NCBI GenBank assembly: GCA_964432485.1
Contig: CAYSNP010000006.1
Coordinates: 1 to 61,777 of the forward strand
DNA: 61,777 nucleotides
Direction of reading: 5' to 3'
From: CAYSNP01 sp964432485
GTDB taxonomy: Bacteria; Bacillota; Clostridia; Christensenellales; DTU072
The position numbers and the translations under genes are program-made. This document shows, piece after piece, positions 41,912 to 51,189 of this stretch; the first letter of the stretch is position 1, and each line of letters starts with the position of its first letter. The notes under the pieces are model-generated. The model did not search any database. It was not told the DNA's origin and saw only the letters and a program-made list of their open reading frames with translations.

Positions 41912-43417
41912 TTAGAAACTTAATGCTTTTATGCCCTTAAGAATCTTTGCTAGCCAAAAAGGAGCAATTATAAAAATAATAGGAATAATATAAAAAAGCA
42001 AGGGTGTTTTAGCAGATTCTGTGGCGGGCTCATCTTGAGAAGGGAGTAGGGTTTCAGGCGGTATTTGGGGCTCTTGTTCGCTTACATTGGATACCCATTT
42101 TGCATAGATTGTTTGATTTTCTGTAAAAACTGATACGGGTATACTTAGCTCTTTATCTACAAACCAGCCTGAAAAAAATGCTCCTTGTTTACTTGGTGCA
42201 GGTAGCTCCGCGCCCAGAGTGCCATAAGGCAAAAGGACAGGCTCAAGCTCGCTGCCGCCGCTAGTTTGAAAGGTTACTTTCACTGCAGTATATTCTTTAT
42301 ATATGCCGGTGCACTCATATTGCTTAGCCACTCCCTTATTAGCTTGCGTCTTGCTGTCACGGTTAAGCGACCAAAAGGACAGCATACCAATCTTATTGCC
42401 CTTTGCCCAATCATACATTAGCTTAGCCCATTCAGGTGTAAAAATAGGAAAAGACGCACTTTGATATCCAATAGATATTGTTGTGCCAACTTTGGCATAC
42501 GCTTGTTCTTCGCTTAGTACAATTTCTCGTTTAGCCAAATAATGAGCTTGCAGTTGCGCTTTGACATTTTCACCTGCTCTGACTGCCGCTTCACCGTAGG
42601 ATTCTCCATTTTCAAGAGTTTTTGTCCCATAGCACATTGCCATTGCATTTACTACTGTTAGCTCCACCCCTTGCAAAAGGTATGCATCCAGCACTTGCAG
42701 TCCCAAATTAGAAAGCCCGTTAGGGTCAGCGGGCAAGGTTAGCGTAATTTGCACACCTGTCAGCTCTTGAACTTGCTTTATAGCTTTGGCATTGGCAATA
42801 TTGCCTTCCTTGTTTTGCCCTGAACCTTCTATATCCAAATCCAGCCTGGTCAGCCCAAAGCCGTTGACAATATCCAAATATGTATTCCTTAAAATTGTTA
42901 TATCTTGAGTGCGCTGAAAAAAATTAGAGCCTTCTACTCCGCCGCCTATAGAAAGGGCAATATCTCCGCCTTGTTCTCTTATACTTATAATTGAGCTTTT
43001 AATCCCTTGATATTGACGGGATTTGCTTTGTTCGGAAAGTTCAGGGTAGCCGCCAAAGCACCAATTGAGCATTTTGCCATAAGCTCCGTTTGCAAAAGCA
43101 TTTAAGCGATTGTAAGCAATAAAGCCCAAATTGTAATATAGCACCCCTGTATCTTTATAAACTTTAGCTAAATCCAGGCTTCCGCCTAAAGAATATTTTT
43201 TATTGGTAACCCAAGCGGTTATATCCACAAAAGGCGCAAAGACTGCCTCAGGCCAAAGAGTGCCTTGTCCTGCCCCAAAAGCAGACTCCTGTTCTGCACC
43301 GTCAAGCGGATGCTTGCCTTCTTCGGCTAGTGCAAAATAGCCTCCTTGCAAAAGAAAAGCTACTATAAGCAGGATTGCAATTAATAAAAATATTAAGGAT
43401 TTCTTATGTATTTTCAT
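41912..43417 (-). CDS. GH18-like secreted protein with InlB repeat and C-terminal anchor
   Basis: A 501-residue protein with a signal peptide, a GH18 barrel (about 60-370) and the active-site sequence RLDLDIEG near residue 192, matching the DxxDxDxE pattern of chitinases. The barrel also has SIGGG near 157. After it comes one InlB B-repeat (VTFQTSGGSE ... FSGWFVDKEL ... QTIYAKW, about 380-445), a Pro/Glu linker and a C-terminal membrane helix with basic tail (480-501). So it is probably a cell-surface chitinase-like enzyme or binding protein, possibly acting on GlcNAc polymers. Some catalytic neighbours are altered, so activity is uncertain. Confidence 0.82.
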   Translation of the reverse strand: MKIHKKSLIFLLIAILLIVAFLLQGGYFALAEEGKHPLDGAEQESAFGAGQGTLWPEAVFAPFVDITAWVTNKKYSLGGSLDLAKVYKDTGVLYYNLGFIAYNRLNAFANGAYGKMLNWCFGGYPELSEQSKSRQYQGIKSSIISIREQGGDIALSIGGGVEGSNFFQRTQDITILRNTYLDIVNGFGLTRLDLDIEGSGQNKEGNIANAKAIKQVQELTGVQITLTLPADPNGLSNLGLQVLDAYLLQGVELTVVNAMAMCYGTKTLENGESYGEAAVRAGENVKAQLQAHYLAKREIVLSEEQAYAKVGTTISIGYQSASFPIFTPEWAKLMYDWAKGNKIGMLSFWSLNRDSKTQANKGVAKQYECTGIYKEYTAVKVTFQTSGGSELEPVLLPYGTLGAELPAPSKQGAFFSGWFVDKELSIPVSVFTENQTIYAKWVSNVSEQEPQIPPETLLPSQDEPATESAKTPLLFYIIPIIFIIAPFWLAKILKGIKALSF

Positions 43418-43520
43418 TATTTTTGCCTCGCAGCAATTATAACAAACCTAATAAATTGCGTAAAGAAAAACAGCTTGTTTCTGCTTATAAGGCAAAAATT
43501 TACTAAAAAAACACGCTAAA

Positions 43521-43544
43521 TAAAAAAGCCGCTTAGTGCGGCTT
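43521..43544 (-). terminator. Terminator after the zinc-ribbon gene
   Basis: AAGCCGC (43526-43532), loop TTAGT, GCGGCTT (43538-43544); on the reverse strand followed by TTTTTTA. Confidence 0.85.
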
Positions 43545-43574
43545 CTCATGCATATTTTATGCTGTTAGGCTACC

Positions 43575-43856
43575 TTACTTTTTTTGCAGATAGCAATCTT
43601 TGCAATAAACAGGTTTATCTTCCGAAGGCATAAATGGAACTTTAGCTTCCCTTCCGCAAAGTGCACATGTTGCGGTATACATTTCCCTGTTCCTGTTGAA
43701 TCTTGTGCTGCTTCTTTGTCTTTTTGCAGCGGCTCGGCACTCAGGGCATCTCTTTGGCTCATTAGTCAGCCCTTTTTCTTTATAAAAGATTTGCTCATTT
43801 TCGGTGAAAATAAAGTCATGTCCACATTGAGTGCAAGTAATTGTCTTGTCTGTCAT
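43575..43856 (-). CDS. Zinc-ribbon domain protein with four CxxC motifs
   Basis: A 93-residue protein: CTQCGHDFIFTENEQIFYKE near residue 8, then RCPECR near 37, CALCGR near 64 and CKDC near 85, consistent with two zinc sites. The first half is the zf-trcl-like domain (CxxC ... FYxEKGLTNEPKRCPECR) common in Clostridia and Chloroflexi; the second CxxC pair resembles CxxC-type ribosome or nucleic-acid proteins. It has a long, structured leader (43891-44009), as cold-shock mRNAs often do. Function unknown. Confidence 0.85.
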   Translation of the reverse strand: MTDKTITCTQCGHDFIFTENEQIFYKEKGLTNEPKRCPECRAAAKRQRSSTRFNRNREMYTATCALCGREAKVPFMPSEDKPVYCKDCYLQKK

Positions 43857-43890
43857 TTAATTTGATATCTCCTTGAAATTTATTTGTATT

Positions 43891-44009
43891 GGTTGAATCC
43901 TCAACCCTGATTCAGACCTTTGCTTACCGCGGTAAGTTGAGAGTCTTGCGCTGTTTGCTCTGCTTGTAATGTCCGGTCTTTTTCCTCCTTCCTTGTGACA
44001 ATGAATCAG
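43891..44009 (-). ncRNA. Candidate structured leader RNA of the zinc-ribbon gene
   Basis: Plus-strand CTGATTCA (43907-43914) pairs with TGAATCAG (44002-44009), and GACC (43915-43918) with GGTC (43975-43978). Inside are the 14-nt palindrome CTTACCGCGGTAAG (43923-43936) and AGAG/CTCT (43940-43943/43958-43961). A separate hairpin GGTTGA-atcc-TCAACC (43891-43906) lies nearer the gene. The element ends 34 nt before the ATG. No protein-coding frame with an SD is seen in the 204-bp gap. I do not recognise it as a known RNA family. Confidence 0.4.
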
Positions 44010-44060
44010 TTTCAAAAAGATATCTTGTCCAGTTAATTGTTATGTATAAACTATAAGGCA

Positions 44061-45332
44061 TTAGCCTTCAAAGCTGTCGAAATCTACGCTTGCACCGTTG
44101 TTTAGCCTGGAATACTCTGCAGCCATTGCCATTTTATGAGAGAAGAATGTAACATCTACGGTAGTTAAATCCTTTTGTATAGTAGGTTTGCCCTCCAGCA
44201 TATCTAAGAAATCTTTAACTATGCCCACATCTCCGCCAAGATGGAAGGGAAATGGAAAGGTCTTAACTTTAACCTTTTTTGTACCGTCTCTAAATATCCG
44301 CAATGTCACTCTATTGCGGCTATCTTTGCCTATTATCTCTCCACGAGTGCCCATAATATGCGAGTTCCTAAAGCAGCTTTTGCTAAATGCAGTAACGGTA
44401 AGGGTTGCAACTCTGTTGCCGGAAAACTTCATATTGACCACTTGATGGTCGCACACATTGTTATCGCTATGATACACGCATCGCCCATAATCTCCATTTT
44501 TTAGCGCATCATATTTATCTTTTTTAGTGGGGTTGTCCTTATTGGTAAGGGTACGCCCTCTAAACTTCAAAAAAGTTGCCTTATGTAGCGGAGCAGTAAT
44601 ATAAAGCCTTTCTGCATCAAAAGGACAAGAGTCCTTAACCTGACAACCGTCTAAACACCGCAAAGTAGCGCCTTCGGGAGCATTTACTGTTTTGAAATGC
44701 AGCAATTCCCCAAAAGAGCTAATGCTCTGGCAACCTCCGTCCATATACCAATGGATAATATCCAAATCGTGACAGGTTTTTGCCATAATCATAGGCGAAG
44801 TAGTGGTAGAATCCCGCCAATTGCCCCGCACATAGCTATGTGCAAAGTGGTAGTAACCTATGTTTTCTGTATGATTAATGCCTACTAAATCTCCAATAAT
44901 GCCGGAGTCAATAATTTCTTTTATTTTTTTATAATAGTTCGAATAGCGCAGCACATGACATACCAGCATTTTTACGCCTTTTTCCTCTACTCTGCGCACC
45001 AAATCCGCACATTCTGCCACGGAAGGGGAGAGCGGCTTTTCGCAAAGAATATGGTAGCCTAAGTCAATTGCCTGTACCGCATGGTCATAGTGGTCTCTGT
45101 CTTGTGTGCAAATAAATATAGCATCTGCTAATTTGCCTGCAGCAAAGAACTCCTTATCGCTGGTAAAGCACTTATCAACAGGAACTTTGAAACGCTGTGC
45201 GCATTTTGCCAACCTGTCTGGCATTAAGTCGCAAAGTGCAACTATATTTGCTTGCTTGCGGCGAAATAGTTTGGCTATTGTCATATAGCCATTGCCGCGG
45301 CTGCCCAACCCTAATACTGCAATATTAATCAT
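44061..45332 (-). CDS. Gfo/Idh/MocA-family oxidoreductase with internal Cys cluster (1)
   Basis: A 423-residue NAD(P)-dependent oxidoreductase. N-terminal Rossmann fold INIAVLGLGSRGNGYM, EKPLSPS segment near residue 96 (the family Lys of EKP), and a C-terminal domain. It carries an unusual insertion with C-x3-C-x5-C-P (CLDGCQVKDSCPFD near residue 220), shared with the paralogue at 60426-61667. ATG 45332 has the SD GAGGTGG; the longer frame to 45359 is unsupported. It is the last gene of the glycyl radical enzyme unit (58 bp after the ALDH gene). Sugar or sugar-acid dehydrogenation is likely. Confidence 0.85.
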   Translation of the reverse strand: MINIAVLGLGSRGNGYMTIAKLFRRKQANIVALCDLMPDRLAKCAQRFKVPVDKCFTSDKEFFAAGKLADAIFICTQDRDHYDHAVQAIDLGYHILCEKPLSPSVAECADLVRRVEEKGVKMLVCHVLRYSNYYKKIKEIIDSGIIGDLVGINHTENIGYYHFAHSYVRGNWRDSTTTSPMIMAKTCHDLDIIHWYMDGGCQSISSFGELLHFKTVNAPEGATLRCLDGCQVKDSCPFDAERLYITAPLHKATFLKFRGRTLTNKDNPTKKDKYDALKNGDYGRCVYHSDNNVCDHQVVNMKFSGNRVATLTVTAFSKSCFRNSHIMGTRGEIIGKDSRNRVTLRIFRDGTKKVKVKTFPFPFHLGGDVGIVKDFLDMLEGKPTIQKDLTTVDVTFFSHKMAMAAEYSRLNNGASVDFDSFEG

Positions 45333-45390
45333 TTGTCCACCTCTATAATTATTATACACTAATATATTAACAATCTCAAGATTTTACGCT

Positions 45391-46752
45391 TTATCTTAAA
45401 AATTTACGCATTATTTTTGCTCTATCCTTATATGGAGGATATCTAAGCGAAAAATCTAATGCATAAGACTTCTTCATTACTATTTTTTCATGAGTCAGCA
45501 TATCAAAGCCTTTTTTGCCATGATACCCGCCCATACCGCTTTCGCCTACGCCGCCAAAATGCGCATTAAAGTTGCCGGCATGGAGCAACAGGTCATTAAT
45601 ACAACCGCCGCCAAACGAAAACCGCCGGACAAGCTCCGCTTGCAATGCCTTATTAGTAGAAAAAAGATAAAAAGCTAATGACTTGGGATAGCGCGCAATA
45701 ACATTGTATGCTTCTTCTATATTATTATAAGTTACTATTGGCATAATTGGGCCAAATATTTCCCCTTCCATAATAGGGTCGTCTACTTGCACATTTTCCA
45801 AAATGGTAGGGGCAATTTTCAGTTTATCCTTATCAGTATTGCCGCCAAATGCTATGGTAGCATCCTTATATAAAGCCACTAATCTGTCAAAATGCTTTTC
45901 GTTGATAATCTTGCCATAATCAGGGCTATCAATAGGATTGTCCCCATACATAAGGCGGATATTTTCTTTTACTTTTTCTATAAAAGCCTCTTTAATGCTT
46001 GCCTCAACTAAAATATAGTCGGGTGCAATGCAAGTTTGTCCGCAATTTACCCATTTTGCCCAAGTAATTCTGCGGGCAGACACCTCCAAATTGGCAGTTG
46101 CATCTACTATACAAGGATTCTTGCCGCCTAACTCCAAAGTAACAGGGCATAGGTGCGCCGCCGCCGCTTTCATTACTACTTTGCCTACATTACTGCTGCC
46201 AGTAAAGAAGATATGGTCAAATTTTTGCTCTAGCAGCTGGGTGTTAACAGCAGCGCCGCCCTCATACATTGTTATGTATTCCGGGTCAAAGAACTCCTTT
46301 ATCATATTGTGGATAACCGCTGATACATTGGGAGAATAGCGGGAAGGCTTAATTACGCTACAATTGCCTGCGGCAATGGAAGCCACCAAAGGGTCTATGC
46401 TTAGCTGAAAAGGATAGTTCCAAGGCGACATTATCAAGACCAGCCCCAAAGGGTCTTTATAATTGACATATTTGGAAGGAAAGGTAAAAATATGCCCTTT
46501 TATCTTTTTAGGCTTCATCCAAGATTTTAGGTGTTTTAGCATATACTTGATTTCTTCATAAATAGAATATATTTCGAATAAATATGCTTCTGCCTCGCAT
46601 CTGTCCATATCAGCCTTTAGCGCATCTATTATGGCTTGCTCGTATTTATTAATAGCTGTTCGCAGCAATTTTAACTTTTCTACCCTAAAGGCATAGTCAT
46701 AAGTGACACCTGTATTAAAATACTTTCTCATTTTATCTATTTGCGTATCCAT
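45391..46752 (-). CDS. Aldehyde dehydrogenase (ALDH3-like)
   Basis: A 453-residue NAD(P)-dependent aldehyde dehydrogenase. Family features: SPWNYPFQLSIDPLVAS near residue 109, the general-base Glu in LELGGKNPCIVD near 205, and the nucleophile Cys in VNCGQTCIAPD near 239. N- and C-terminal parts resemble the ALDH3/coniferyl group without a membrane anchor. It sits between the PNPOx-like and Gfo genes in the glycyl radical operon, so it may oxidise the aldehyde product of that pathway. Confidence 0.9.
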   Translation of the reverse strand: MDTQIDKMRKYFNTGVTYDYAFRVEKLKLLRTAINKYEQAIIDALKADMDRCEAEAYLFEIYSIYEEIKYMLKHLKSWMKPKKIKGHIFTFPSKYVNYKDPLGLVLIMSPWNYPFQLSIDPLVASIAAGNCSVIKPSRYSPNVSAVIHNMIKEFFDPEYITMYEGGAAVNTQLLEQKFDHIFFTGSSNVGKVVMKAAAAHLCPVTLELGGKNPCIVDATANLEVSARRITWAKWVNCGQTCIAPDYILVEASIKEAFIEKVKENIRLMYGDNPIDSPDYGKIINEKHFDRLVALYKDATIAFGGNTDKDKLKIAPTILENVQVDDPIMEGEIFGPIMPIVTYNNIEEAYNVIARYPKSLAFYLFSTNKALQAELVRRFSFGGGCINDLLLHAGNFNAHFGGVGESGMGGYHGKKGFDMLTHEKIVMKKSYALDFSLRYPPYKDRAKIMRKFLR

Positions 46753-46764
46753 ACTGTTCTCCTT

Positions 46765-47598
46765 TTAATGTATTAACTTGTACTCTTCCATAGGGTAGAT
46801 ATAGCCGGGAATAGGCACCATTGAGTTGTATACCTTTTCTATATCAAAAATACCGTAAGTGCTGCCAAGCTTTTTTTCATTGCCGCTGTATACGCCTTGA
46901 AATAAAACACTAGTAAGGTCTAAATTTGCCAAAAACATACTGGCTTTTGCGCCAATCGGAATAGCTTGCAGCTCCTTTGCAAATGCAGAATGCGGGATAA
47001 GCAAGCGCCCCTTGTCTTTTAGCACGGACTGCACTACCGGTATCATTTGCGGATAACCGTCGGCATCTACATAGGATAGAAACTTGGGAGCGGCAGGATT
47101 TCTTACAAGTTTTACACTTAGGTTTTGGATTTTATCCACTCCGTCAGGGCAACCTTTTATAAAGTTTCTAGCAAGCAGTCCGCCTAACCATCCAAAAATT
47201 ATACCGCCTAGCGGCAAAGCTTGCTTGCCCGAAAACTCAATAATATCTAAGTAATGCACTTTGCCAATGCCAAAATAAGAATTGTATCTAAACAAAGGTT
47301 GATTGTTATACATTTCAAATTCAGGACCTGTTTCTTTAACTTCTTTATGTAAAGCCTTGCCCTTCCACCACTCCTTTTGAGCATTGATTACCAAAAAGGC
47401 GGCTTTAGGATTAGTTTGCAAATTGAGCTTGGACAGTCCATGCACAAACTCACCGAAAATAAGCTGTTTGCCTAAGGTTTGTATAGAAGAAATAAGACTG
47501 ATATGTACTTCATTTTGCTGATTAATAGTAGCAAGCAGTCCTATTTTACTGGCTTCAGCTAGCTTTGCTCTGTCTTCTGAGGTTATATTTATACTCAT
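46765..47598 (-). CDS. Pyridoxamine-5'-phosphate oxidase-like (FMN-binding split barrel) protein
   Basis: A 277-residue protein whose first 120 residues follow the flavin split-barrel pattern (EASKIGLLATINQQNEVHIS ... AAFLVINAQKEWWKG). The second half (KLVRNPAAPKFLSYVDADGY) looks like a second related barrel. No substrate can be assigned. ATG 47598 has a very strong SD (GGAGGTGGAGGT) and overlaps the activase stop as ATGA. Its tight coupling to the glycyl radical pair suggests a role in that pathway or in protection against oxygen. Confidence 0.7.
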   Translation of the reverse strand: MSINITSEDRAKLAEASKIGLLATINQQNEVHISLISSIQTLGKQLIFGEFVHGLSKLNLQTNPKAAFLVINAQKEWWKGKALHKEVKETGPEFEMYNNQPLFRYNSYFGIGKVHYLDIIEFSGKQALPLGGIIFGWLGGLLARNFIKGCPDGVDKIQNLSVKLVRNPAAPKFLSYVDADGYPQMIPVVQSVLKDKGRLLIPHSAFAKELQAIPIGAKASMFLANLDLTSVLFQGVYSGNEKKLGSTYGIFDIEKVYNSMVPIPGYIYPMEEYKLIH

Positions 47599-48527
47599 AC
47601 CTCCACCTCCAAAAGTGTAGCGCCGCTCCAGCAAGCTCTATTTGAAAACTTGCTTGCAAGCGCACATAAATGTTGCATTTTTTGCTTTTTTATCAGCGCA
47701 TCGCCTGCATGCGCCCATTGCCTGCCTAACAGGCTATATTTATCTTTTGCCAAATTATTAAAGGATAACAACTCCCATTTTTCAATATTTGGCATATACT
47801 CTGCAATAAAAGCACCTATAGCAATTATATTATCCTCATCATCAGTTGCCCCCGGGATAATGGGAGTGCGAACCCAAACAGCAGGTTTTGCAAGCGCACC
47901 CAGCTTTTTTGCGTTTTCTAAAATCAAGGTGTTCTCTACTCCTGTATTCGCTTTATGTTTTGCGCTGTCCGCCAGCTTAATATCATAAAGCACCAAGTCA
48001 ATATAAGGCAAAAGCCGCTCTAGCCTTTGGGGAGGATAGCAACCTGCGGTATCCAGCGCAATATGTATCCCCTCTGCCTTTATCAGCTTTGCTAGCTCCA
48101 GAGCATACTCGCTATGCAGTACAGGCTCGCCGCCTGATAAAGTGACACCGCCGCCGCTTTTTTCAAAATAAACTTTATCCTTGACTAACTCCTCAAAAAG
48201 CTGCTTAGGGCTATATGCCTCACCTTTTTGCTCCATAGCAAGAGTAGGGCACTCTTGAGCGCAGATAAAGCAAGATTGACATTTAGTTATATCTTTTACT
48301 ATACCCGCTTCTTGCGCGCTAAGTGCACCGTTTGGGCAACCATTTACGCAAGTTAGGCAACCTATACACTTATCTTTTATCCAATAGGTCTGTCTTTCAA
48401 AAGCAATGGATTCCGGATTATGACACCAAGAACATTGCAGATTGCATCCCTTAAAAAATACCGTAGTCCTTAGTCCCGGCCCGTCTTCGGTAGACATCCT
48501 TTGAATATCAAGAATATAGGTTTCCAT
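47595..48527 (-). CDS. Glycyl radical enzyme activating enzyme
   Basis: A 310-residue radical SAM protein. The CxxxCxxC cluster (GCNLQCSWCHNP, residues 27-38) follows DGPGLRTTVFFKGC as in PFL activases. Two ferredoxin-like four-Cys motifs (CIGCLTCVNGCP and CQSCFICAQECP, about 53-95) mark the extended activase subgroup of eliminases and decarboxylases. It places the glycyl radical on the enzyme encoded just upstream; stop and start overlap by one base (TAATG). Confidence 0.95.
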   Translation of the reverse strand: METYILDIQRMSTEDGPGLRTTVFFKGCNLQCSWCHNPESIAFERQTYWIKDKCIGCLTCVNGCPNGALSAQEAGIVKDITKCQSCFICAQECPTLAMEQKGEAYSPKQLFEELVKDKVYFEKSGGGVTLSGGEPVLHSEYALELAKLIKAEGIHIALDTAGCYPPQRLERLLPYIDLVLYDIKLADSAKHKANTGVENTLILENAKKLGALAKPAVWVRTPIIPGATDDEDNIIAIGAFIAEYMPNIEKWELLSFNNLAKDKYSLLGRQWAHAGDALIKKQKMQHLCALASKFSNRACWSGATLLEVEV

Positions 48528-51010
48528 TAAAACTTACTATGTACCTCACGCGCGATAATCTCGTTTTGCAGTTCCTTGCCTATAGAAGTAAAGTAGGCGT
48601 TGTAGCCTGTCACCCTTACCAGCAAGTGACGATATTCGCTAGGATTTTTTTGTGCATCAATTAAAGTATCCACATCCAGCATATTGATTTGCAGAGAACT
48701 GCCGCCATTGACGGAGTACGCTTGCAGAAAGGCTTTTAACTTTTGCCTATGAGCGGGGTCACGCGCCAGCGAAGGAGATAGGGTAATGGTATGGCTTGCA
48801 CCGTTAGGCAAATAGCTGACATAATCCATATAATCACCCTCTTTGCTTTTGCCTCCCAATACTTTGCCAACAGAGTTGGCATTGGCAGTAGGTCCTTTTA
48901 TATCCGCACCGTTACAAGGGCAAATGGCATTGGACAGGAATTGTCCTTTAGCTCTGCCGTCAGGACTGGCAGGCAGTACATATCCGTCGCTTACCCAATA
49001 GTTCCAGCTAAGCATACCGGGGCGCAATTGTGTGCCCGTAGCAGTTGTCTTATATTTCCATACTTCCCCTGTCCAAAACTCCATAAACTTGCGGGCAATC
49101 TCATCCGCCTCATTATCATCTTGTCCATATTTGGGCGCTTTGTTTTTAGCTATTGCCTGCAGTTTTTCATATCCTGCCCAATTGGCGCGCAAGGCAGCAA
49201 TAAGCTCTTGCATTGTGCAAACTTTTTTGTCATAAACAAGATACTTAACAGCCAACAAACTATCCACAGTAGAGGCAAAAGTTACACCTTCTACCGTAGC
49301 ATACCTTAGCTCCGCACCGCCTTGAGTGACATCCAGCGCCTTATCTATGCAGCCATGCACCAAACAAGATAAATATGGGGTAGGGTGCAAGCGGGCTCTA
49401 AGCGTATCACTTTTATTATATAATTCGAAAATATTCTTTACTATAAATGCAGTTTGCTTTTCAAATGCCGCATAAAACTCCTCAAAAGTAGCAAAGTTAC
49501 AAGGGTCGCCGGTATCTTCGCTATGCCTCTTTTTGGGATAGGGCTTGCCCCAAATTGCATCTTTATACTCTATAAGGTCATAGCCTTGCCCTAAAGTAAG
49601 CTCCACAGCTTTTAGCAGGTTGATATTGATATCCACAGTGCCGGAGCGGTCATTGCCTACCATTGTATTTTCCATACAGCCTACAGCGGCATAATCCCAT
49701 ACATTGTCTTTATTGATTAAATCAGTTCCGCTTTCCCTTGCTTGCCTTAGCAAGCCTGCCATTGAACGCTCATCAAAGTTAAGCAAAAATGGCGCTCCTT
49801 GACTTTCCGCTATCATATCCGTAATTTTGTCAAGCAGCTTATCAGGGGAGTTTTGGTGCAGTCTAACATTGGGTTTGGGCTCCAAAATTGGGCTCATTTC
49901 GTCAATTACATCTAAAATCAAATAGGTTAACTCATTGGAAGCATCAGATTTGTCCGCATTGATGCCGCCAACCATAAATAGTTGCCCAAAGCCTGCTGTA
50001 ATACCTTGATTGCAGCCTACTTTGATTTGCGCATCATAAGCGGTATTGCAATGTACCCATAGACATTGCAGCAGCTCTTTTGCAAAGCTGTCTGTCATAC
50101 CGTTTGCTTTAGAAACTTGATAAAAAGGATACAAATATTGATCTATCCTGCCAAAAGATACGCCCGGTCCGGGGTAATTTTCATCGGACATAACCAGCAT
50201 ATGAGTTAGCCATAACGACTGCACAGCTTGCCAAAAATCTTGAGCGCCCTCAAAAGGCACTACTTTTAAATTGGCCTGCATTTGCAGCAGTTCCTCTTTC
50301 CTTTTCTTATCCTTTTCGCTTTTTGCTAGCTCGTCCAGCCTTTTTACAAACTTAGTAGCTAAATCGCAAGGCATTTGTGCCGCTTCCCGCATTGCAGAAA
50401 GTTGAGCGCCTTCCGCTCCTGCCTTTTGTTCGGGAGTAAGGCTAGCATACTTTTCTTCTATACGCCGCCCCACTTCTTTGAATCCGTGCTTGACAATCAA
50501 AGCATAATCAGGGATTAAGTGTCCGCTGGTAGCGCCGCAATTGCCAAATCCTCTATCGTGAAACTCAATGGACTCATTGCGCAAGCCCTTTTTAGAATAT
50601 AATGCCTTTGACCTTGCCTTTGTCTCTGCCTTAGTGTGGCAATGACTTGCCATAAGGTTAAAATTAGCGCCGCATAGCAGGTCGCCGGGCAAAATGTCAG
50701 CAGGTACTCTGTTTACCATTGCTTCTCTGATGAACCAAGCTCGCCTTTGCGCTATGCTTTTTTGGTAAAAGTCCTTAGGCGGCACAATCTTGCGCCCCCC
50801 TTGTACCAGTCCTTTTACAAATGGGGTAAAAAAGGTAAAAGTCTCAGGCACTATATAATAAGTGACCTCATTAAAAATCTCGTCATAAGCCTCGCCCGTA
50901 GTAAAGACCTTGTACTCATTGTTCCAAGGTCTGCTTGTGCCTTCAAAGTAATAGTTGCGTAGCCATTCAATTCGTGGAGTAAGATTCTTTGGCTCTTTTA
51001 TCTTGCCCAT
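48527..51010 (-). CDS. Glycyl radical enzyme of the PFL/diol-dehydratase superfamily
   Basis: An 827-residue oxygen-sensitive enzyme. The glycyl loop is RVTGYNAYFTSIGKEL near residue 799. The thiyl Cys is in AAVGCMENTM near 443, with Glu two residues later (C-x-E) as in eliminating and decarboxylating members; this rules out pyruvate formate-lyase, which has adjacent Cys-Cys. The SGHLIPDY block near 170 also fits the eliminase branch. I cannot assign it to glycerol, propanediol, choline, hydroxyproline, isethionate or arylacetate subfamilies. Neighbours suggest an aldehyde product. Strong SD AAGGAGGG. Confidence 0.93.
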   Translation of the reverse strand: MGKIKEPKNLTPRIEWLRNYYFEGTSRPWNNEYKVFTTGEAYDEIFNEVTYYIVPETFTFFTPFVKGLVQGGRKIVPPKDFYQKSIAQRRAWFIREAMVNRVPADILPGDLLCGANFNLMASHCHTKAETKARSKALYSKKGLRNESIEFHDRGFGNCGATSGHLIPDYALIVKHGFKEVGRRIEEKYASLTPEQKAGAEGAQLSAMREAAQMPCDLATKFVKRLDELAKSEKDKKRKEELLQMQANLKVVPFEGAQDFWQAVQSLWLTHMLVMSDENYPGPGVSFGRIDQYLYPFYQVSKANGMTDSFAKELLQCLWVHCNTAYDAQIKVGCNQGITAGFGQLFMVGGINADKSDASNELTYLILDVIDEMSPILEPKPNVRLHQNSPDKLLDKITDMIAESQGAPFLLNFDERSMAGLLRQARESGTDLINKDNVWDYAAVGCMENTMVGNDRSGTVDININLLKAVELTLGQGYDLIEYKDAIWGKPYPKKRHSEDTGDPCNFATFEEFYAAFEKQTAFIVKNIFELYNKSDTLRARLHPTPYLSCLVHGCIDKALDVTQGGAELRYATVEGVTFASTVDSLLAVKYLVYDKKVCTMQELIAALRANWAGYEKLQAIAKNKAPKYGQDDNEADEIARKFMEFWTGEVWKYKTTATGTQLRPGMLSWNYWVSDGYVLPASPDGRAKGQFLSNAICPCNGADIKGPTANANSVGKVLGGKSKEGDYMDYVSYLPNGASHTITLSPSLARDPAHRQKLKAFLQAYSVNGGSSLQINMLDVDTLIDAQKNPSEYRHLLVRVTGYNAYFTSIGKELQNEIIAREVHSKF

Positions 51011-51041
51011 AAAGCCCTCCTTCCCCTTATAATGTAATATA

Positions 51042-51070
51042 ATTTTAACACACGCTTATATCCTTGTCAA
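51042..51070 (-). promoter_or_regulatory. Promoter of the glycyl radical enzyme operon
   Basis: Reverse-strand TTGACA (51065-51070), 17-bp spacer, TAAAAT (51042-51047), about 32 bp before the ATG. The likely transcript covers five genes down to 44061. Confidence 0.75.
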
Positions 51071-51130
51071 TACAAGCTATTATGTTTATAAGAGTATAAA
51101 CAATATAATTTGGTATCCCAAGACAGTAAA

Positions 51131-51162
51131 AATGCCGAAACAGGCTAAGCTGTTTCGGCATT
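51131..51162 (-). terminator. Terminator after the MMSDH gene
   Basis: AATGCCGAAACAG (51131-51143) and its complement (51150-51162) form a perfect 13-bp stem with loop GCTAAG; on the reverse strand a T run follows. Confidence 0.92.
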
Positions 51163-51189
51163 AATAAATAATTTTACAATTTTGTTAAT

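Noticed and set aside
48791..49309. 172-residue plus-strand frame opposite the glycyl radical enzyme
   Set aside because: Antisense shadow within a clearly conserved coding gene; no domain recognised.
48527..51010. Pyruvate formate-lyase proper
   Set aside because: It has Cys-Met-Glu at the thiyl site, not the adjacent Cys-Cys of PFL.
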